Source: Pseudomonadota bacterium (GTDB lineage Bacteria > Pseudomonadota > Gammaproteobacteria > Steroidobacterales > Steroidobacteraceae). From it: a stretch of DNA of 10,629 nucleotides. The DNA is taken from positions 1 to 10,629 of the forward strand of contig JAKAZP010000055.1 in assembly GCA_021815905.1 (NCBI GenBank), written 5' to 3'. Positions 7,788 through 10,629 of the stretch are shown in pieces. The notes beneath the pieces were generated by a model. It had not been told where the DNA came from and did not search any database. It saw only the letters and a program-made list of their open reading frames with translations. Position 1 is the first letter of the stretch. Each line of letters opens with the position of its first letter. The position numbers were made by a program, and so were the translations under genes.

Positions 7788-9842
7788 ATGTCTCCGGTAC
7801 GCATCAAGGATGACTGGCGAGAGCAGCGGATCTTCGACCGCCGCACGCTGTTCGCCGGCGCGGTGATGACCGTGCTCGCGCTGGCGCTGCTCGGGCGGCT
7901 GTATCTGCTGCAGGTCGTCCGCCACGACTACTACTCGACGCTGTCGCAGGCGAACCGCGTGCGCACCGACCCGATCCCGGCCGCTCGCGGGCTGATCCTC
8001 GACCGCAACGGCGAGGTGATCGCGTCCAACCAGCCGACCTTCCAGCTCGAGCTCGTGCCCGATGAGGTGCCCGAAATCAAGGGCTCGCTCGAGCGACTGG
8101 TGAAACTCGGTCTGCTGCAGAGGGAGGATATTCCCGATCTCCTGCGCACGATCCGCTCGCGGCGTCCCTTCGACAGCGTGCCGATCAAGCTGCATCTGTC
8201 CGACGATCAGGTGGCGCGTTTCGCGGTGCACCGATACGAGTTCCCCGGGGTCGACATCAAGCCGCGCCAGGCCCGCTGGTATCCCGATGGCCCGCTCGCG
8301 GTGGATGCCGTGGGCTACGTCGGCACGATCAACGAGCAGGACTTGAAACACATCAACGCGGCGGCCTACGCGGGCACGGCGGTGATCGGCAAGACGGGCG
8401 TCGAGGCCGCGTACGAGAAGGCGCTGCACGGCACCAACGGCTTCCGGCAGATCCTGGTCGACGCCCAGGGCCGGCCGGTCCAGCGCCCCGGGGTGTTCGC
8501 CAAGGATCTCGAGGTGAGGGCGCCGGTTCCGGGCGACGACCTGATCCTGTCGCTCGATCTGAAGGTCCAGCGGGTGGCGGAGCAGCTGCTCGCCGGACGC
8601 CCCGGCGCCGTGGTCGCCTTGAATCCCTGGAACGGCGATGTGATCGCGCTCGCGAGCTCGCCGAGCTTCGATCCCAACCTCTTCGCCCGCGGCATCAGCG
8701 AGCGTCAGTATCACGCGCTCATGGACGATCCGGAGCGGCCGCTGTTCAACCGCGCGCTGCGCGCGCAGCTACCCTCGGGCTCGACGATCAAGCCGGCACT
8801 CGCACTCGGCGCCCTGACCGACGGGGTCATCGATCCGAACCTGCCCGTGTATTCCCCCTGGGCCTATCACCTGCCCGGCAGCGGCCATCTCTACCACAAC
8901 GCCATGCACGAGAACTGCGGCCGGGTGAATCTCAGCCAGGCGATCATCGTCTCCTGCGACGTGTATTTTTACCGCCTGGCGCACATGATGGGCATCGACC
9001 GCATCGGCGCCTGGCTGCCGCACTTCGGCTTCGGCCGTCCGACGGGCATCGACATTCCGGGGGAGGATCCGGGACTCTCGCCGTCGCGGGCGTGGAAGGC
9101 GAGTCATTTCCCCAATCCCACTCAACGCGTATGGTTCCCGGGTGATACGGTCATTCTCGGCATCGGCCAGGGATACTTCCTGGTCACCCCGCTGCAGCTC
9201 GCGCACTATGCCGCCATCCTCGCCACCCGAGGCCTGTCCTTCGCTCCCCGTCTGGTCACCGGGCTGCGAGATCCGCGCACCGGGAAGATCCACTGGAAGC
9301 GCCCGCTCCTCACCGGCGACCTCACGATGATCAGCCCGGCTTCCTGGAATACCGTGGTCGAGGCGATGGTCGGCGTGACCACCTCCGCCAAGCCCCTCGG
9401 CACGGCCTACTGGCAGATGCGCGGCAGCCCCTACGCCATCGCCGGCAAGACCGGCACCGCGCAGGTGGTTCGCGAGAATGCCAAGGGCGCATCGAACGAG
9501 CGGGAGTACGGGAAGGACAAGACGCTCGAGCGGCTGCGCGATGATGCCTGGTTCATCGCGTTCGCGCCGGCCGACTCCCCGCGCATCGCGGTCGCGGTGC
9601 TGGTCGAGCATGCCGGCTGGGGAGACGTGGAAGCCGCGCCCATCGCGCGCAAGGTCATGGACGCCTATCTGCTGGGTCCGCAGGGCAAGCTCCTGCGCTC
9701 CCCGGGCAGGGGCCGCTTCTCGGCGCCCCGGGGCCTGAAGCCGAGGACCGTCCCGGGGGTGCCGCGCACGCCGACTCCGCTGCAGCAACAGGTCGCGGAC
9801 GCGACGCCGCAACCCGTCCCGAAAGCCACCGCCAACCCATGA
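7788..9842 (+). CDS. mrdA: Penicillin-binding protein 2 (elongasome DD-transpeptidase)
   Basis: PBP2 cross-links new peptidoglycan during cell elongation, in complex with the glycosyltransferase RodA. The 684-aa protein has a short cytoplasmic start, one membrane anchor at about 20-42 ([22 protein letters not shown]), and a dimerisation/pedestal region with [15 protein letters not shown] and [15 protein letters not shown]. The transpeptidase domain has all three motifs: SxxK as S332-T-I-K335 (in PSGSTIKPA), SxD as S389-C-D391, and KTG as K554-T-G-T in [10 protein letters not shown]332 sits beside the E. coli nucleophile S330 in numbering. The protein is about 50 residues longer than E. coli PBP2 (633 aa), mainly because of a proline-rich C-terminal tail from about residue 630. 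AGGTG lies 7 nt before ATG 7788. The stop codon overlaps the rodA start. Confidence 0.97.
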   Translation: MSPVRIKDDWREQRIFDRRTLFAGAVMTVLALALLGRLYLLQVVRHDYYSTLSQANRVRTDPIPAARGLILDRNGEVIASNQPTFQLELVPDEVPEIKGSLERLVKLGLLQREDIPDLLRTIRSRRPFDSVPIKLHLSDDQVARFAVHRYEFPGVDIKPRQARWYPDGPLAVDAVGYVGTINEQDLKHINAAAYAGTAVIGKTGVEAAYEKALHGTNGFRQILVDAQGRPVQRPGVFAKDLEVRAPVPGDDLILSLDLKVQRVAEQLLAGRPGAVVALNPWNGDVIALASSPSFDPNLFARGISERQYHALMDDPERPLFNRALRAQLPSGSTIKPALALGALTDGVIDPNLPVYSPWAYHLPGSGHLYHNAMHENCGRVNLSQAIIVSCDVYFYRLAHMMGIDRIGAWLPHFGFGRPTGIDIPGEDPGLSPSRAWKASHFPNPTQRVWFPGDTVILGIGQGYFLVTPLQLAHYAAILATRGLSFAPRLVTGLRDPRTGKIHWKRPLLTGDLTMISPASWNTVVEAMVGVTTSAKPLGTAYWQMRGSPYAIAGKTGTAQVVRENAKGASNEREYGKDKTLERLRDDAWFIAFAPADSPRIAVAVLVEHAGWGDVEAAPIARKVMDAYLLGPQGKLLRSPGRGRFSAPRGLKPRTVPGVPRTPTPLQQQVADATPQPVPKATANP

Positions 9843-10629
9843 TCTACGAAGAAGTCACTTCGGAGTCGCGCGCACGGCGCACGCTGACCGGAGCTGCGCG
9901 CGTGCTGCTCGCGCTGAAGGTCGATGGGCCGCTGCTGGTGGGTCTCGGCCTCACCGCGGCATACGGGCTGGTCGTGCTCTACAGCGCATCCGGCGAGAGC
10001 CTCGGCATGGTGCTGCGCACGGTGGTGCGGCTCATGCTCGGAGCGGCGGTCATGCTGGCGCTCGCCCGGGTGAGCCCCAACTATCTCCGGCGCATCTCGC
10101 CGTGGCTTTACTTCATCGGAGTGGTGCTGCTGCTCGCCGTGGCGCTGGTCGGCCGGGTGCATCTCGGGGCGAAGCGCTGGCTCGCCCTGGGTCCGGTGCG
10201 TTTCGAGCCGTCCGAGCTCATGAAGCTCGCCGTGCCGATGATGTGCGCGTGGTACCTGCACGAGCGGGCGCTGCCGCCGAGATGGCCGACGCTGCTCACG
10301 CTCGCGGGGATCATCCTGGTTCCCGTGGGACTGGTCGCCAAGGAGCCCGATCTCGGCACCGCCGCGCTGATCGGCGCGACCGGCCTGCTGGTGGTCTTTC
10401 TCGGCGGTCTGCGCGTGCGAGTGATCGTCGCCATGCTGGTGCTCGGGGCGCTCGGCGCCTGGTTCGGATTGCGCTTCATGCACGGCTACCAGCGGCAGCG
10501 GCTGCTCACCTTCCTCCATCCGCAGTCGGACCCCCTCGGCGCCGGCTACCACATCATCCAGTCGCAGATCGCGATCGGCTCCGGAGGGGTGTTCGGCAAG
10601 GGGTGGATGAACGGTAGCCAGGCGCAGCT
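9839..10629 (+). CDS. rodA: Rod shape-determining protein RodA, SEDS glycosyltransferase (partial, 3' end beyond the window)
   Basis: RodA polymerises lipid II into glycan strands and works as a pair with PBP2. ATG 9839 overlaps the mrdA stop codon (ATGA), implying translational coupling. The window holds 263 full codons of a protein normally near 370 aa. A cytoplasmic N-terminus of about 28 residues precedes the first helix, [24 protein letters not shown] signatures seen are [19 protein letters not shown] (112-130), [10 protein letters not shown] (168-177) and the loop [20 protein letters not shown] (236-255). The sequence ends at GSQAQ. This is just before the segment expected to carry the catalytic aspartate of the family (in the HTDFIF region), so that residue cannot be checked here. 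The family usually has KQPDLGT where this protein has KEPDLGT. Confidence 0.97.
   Translation, partial: MIYEEVTSESRARRTLTGAARVLLALKVDGPLLVGLGLTAAYGLVVLYSASGESLGMVLRTVVRLMLGAAVMLALARVSPNYLRRISPWLYFIGVVLLLAVALVGRVHLGAKRWLALGPVRFEPSELMKLAVPMMCAWYLHERALPPRWPTLLTLAGIILVPVGLVAKEPDLGTAALIGATGLLVVFLGGLRVRVIVAMLVLGALGAWFGLRFMHGYQRQRLLTFLHPQSDPLGAGYHIIQSQIAIGSGGVFGKGWMNGSQAQ

Noticed and set aside
7740..9812. Two long minus-strand open frames opposite mrdA
   Set aside because: Both are antisense to intact PBP2 and have the skewed composition of artefactual frames.

Overview
This is a high-GC stretch of bacterial chromosome. Its conserved gene order points to a Gammaproteobacterium or closely related Betaproteobacterium. 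The divergent pair gatCAB / mreBCD, with the PBP2 gene (mrdA) and rodA directly after mreD, is an arrangement known from groups such as Pseudomonas (gatCAB next to mreBCD) and Xanthomonas or Burkholderia (mrdA-rodA after mreD). The exact genus cannot be read from the sequence. I saw no mobile element, CRISPR array, tRNA or rRNA gene.

Left part, minus strand. Read from the centre outward, gatC, gatA, gatB and hslO are packed with gaps of 13 bp, a 4-nt overlap and 20 bp, so they probably form one operon. GatCAB is the tRNA-dependent amidotransferase that converts Glu-tRNA(Gln) and/or Asp-tRNA(Asn) to the correct amide forms. HslO (Hsp33) is a redox-switched chaperone. A hairpin follows hslO, then an AT-rich operator-like segment, then a separate minus-strand gene that runs off the left edge. 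It encodes an ArsR-type helix-turn-helix protein fused to a methyltransferase-like domain whose SAM-binding motif looks degenerate.

Right part, plus strand. mreB, mreC, mreD, mrdA and rodA form the classic rod-shape (elongasome) operon. MreB is the cytoskeletal actin, MreC and MreD are the membrane scaffold, PBP2 is the transpeptidase and RodA is the SEDS glycosyltransferase. mreC/mreD and mrdA/rodA overlap by 4 nt (ATGA), and rodA is cut by the right edge. The two operons diverge from a short intergenic region in which I find well-spaced, mutually overlapping sigma70-type promoters.

Overall this is a conserved housekeeping region, and I find no previously undescribed multigene system. The points most worth a second look are the ArsR/pseudo-methyltransferase regulator with its palindromic operator, a hairpin that holds the hslO start codon, the overlapping divergent promoters, and the proline-rich tails of MreC and PBP2.
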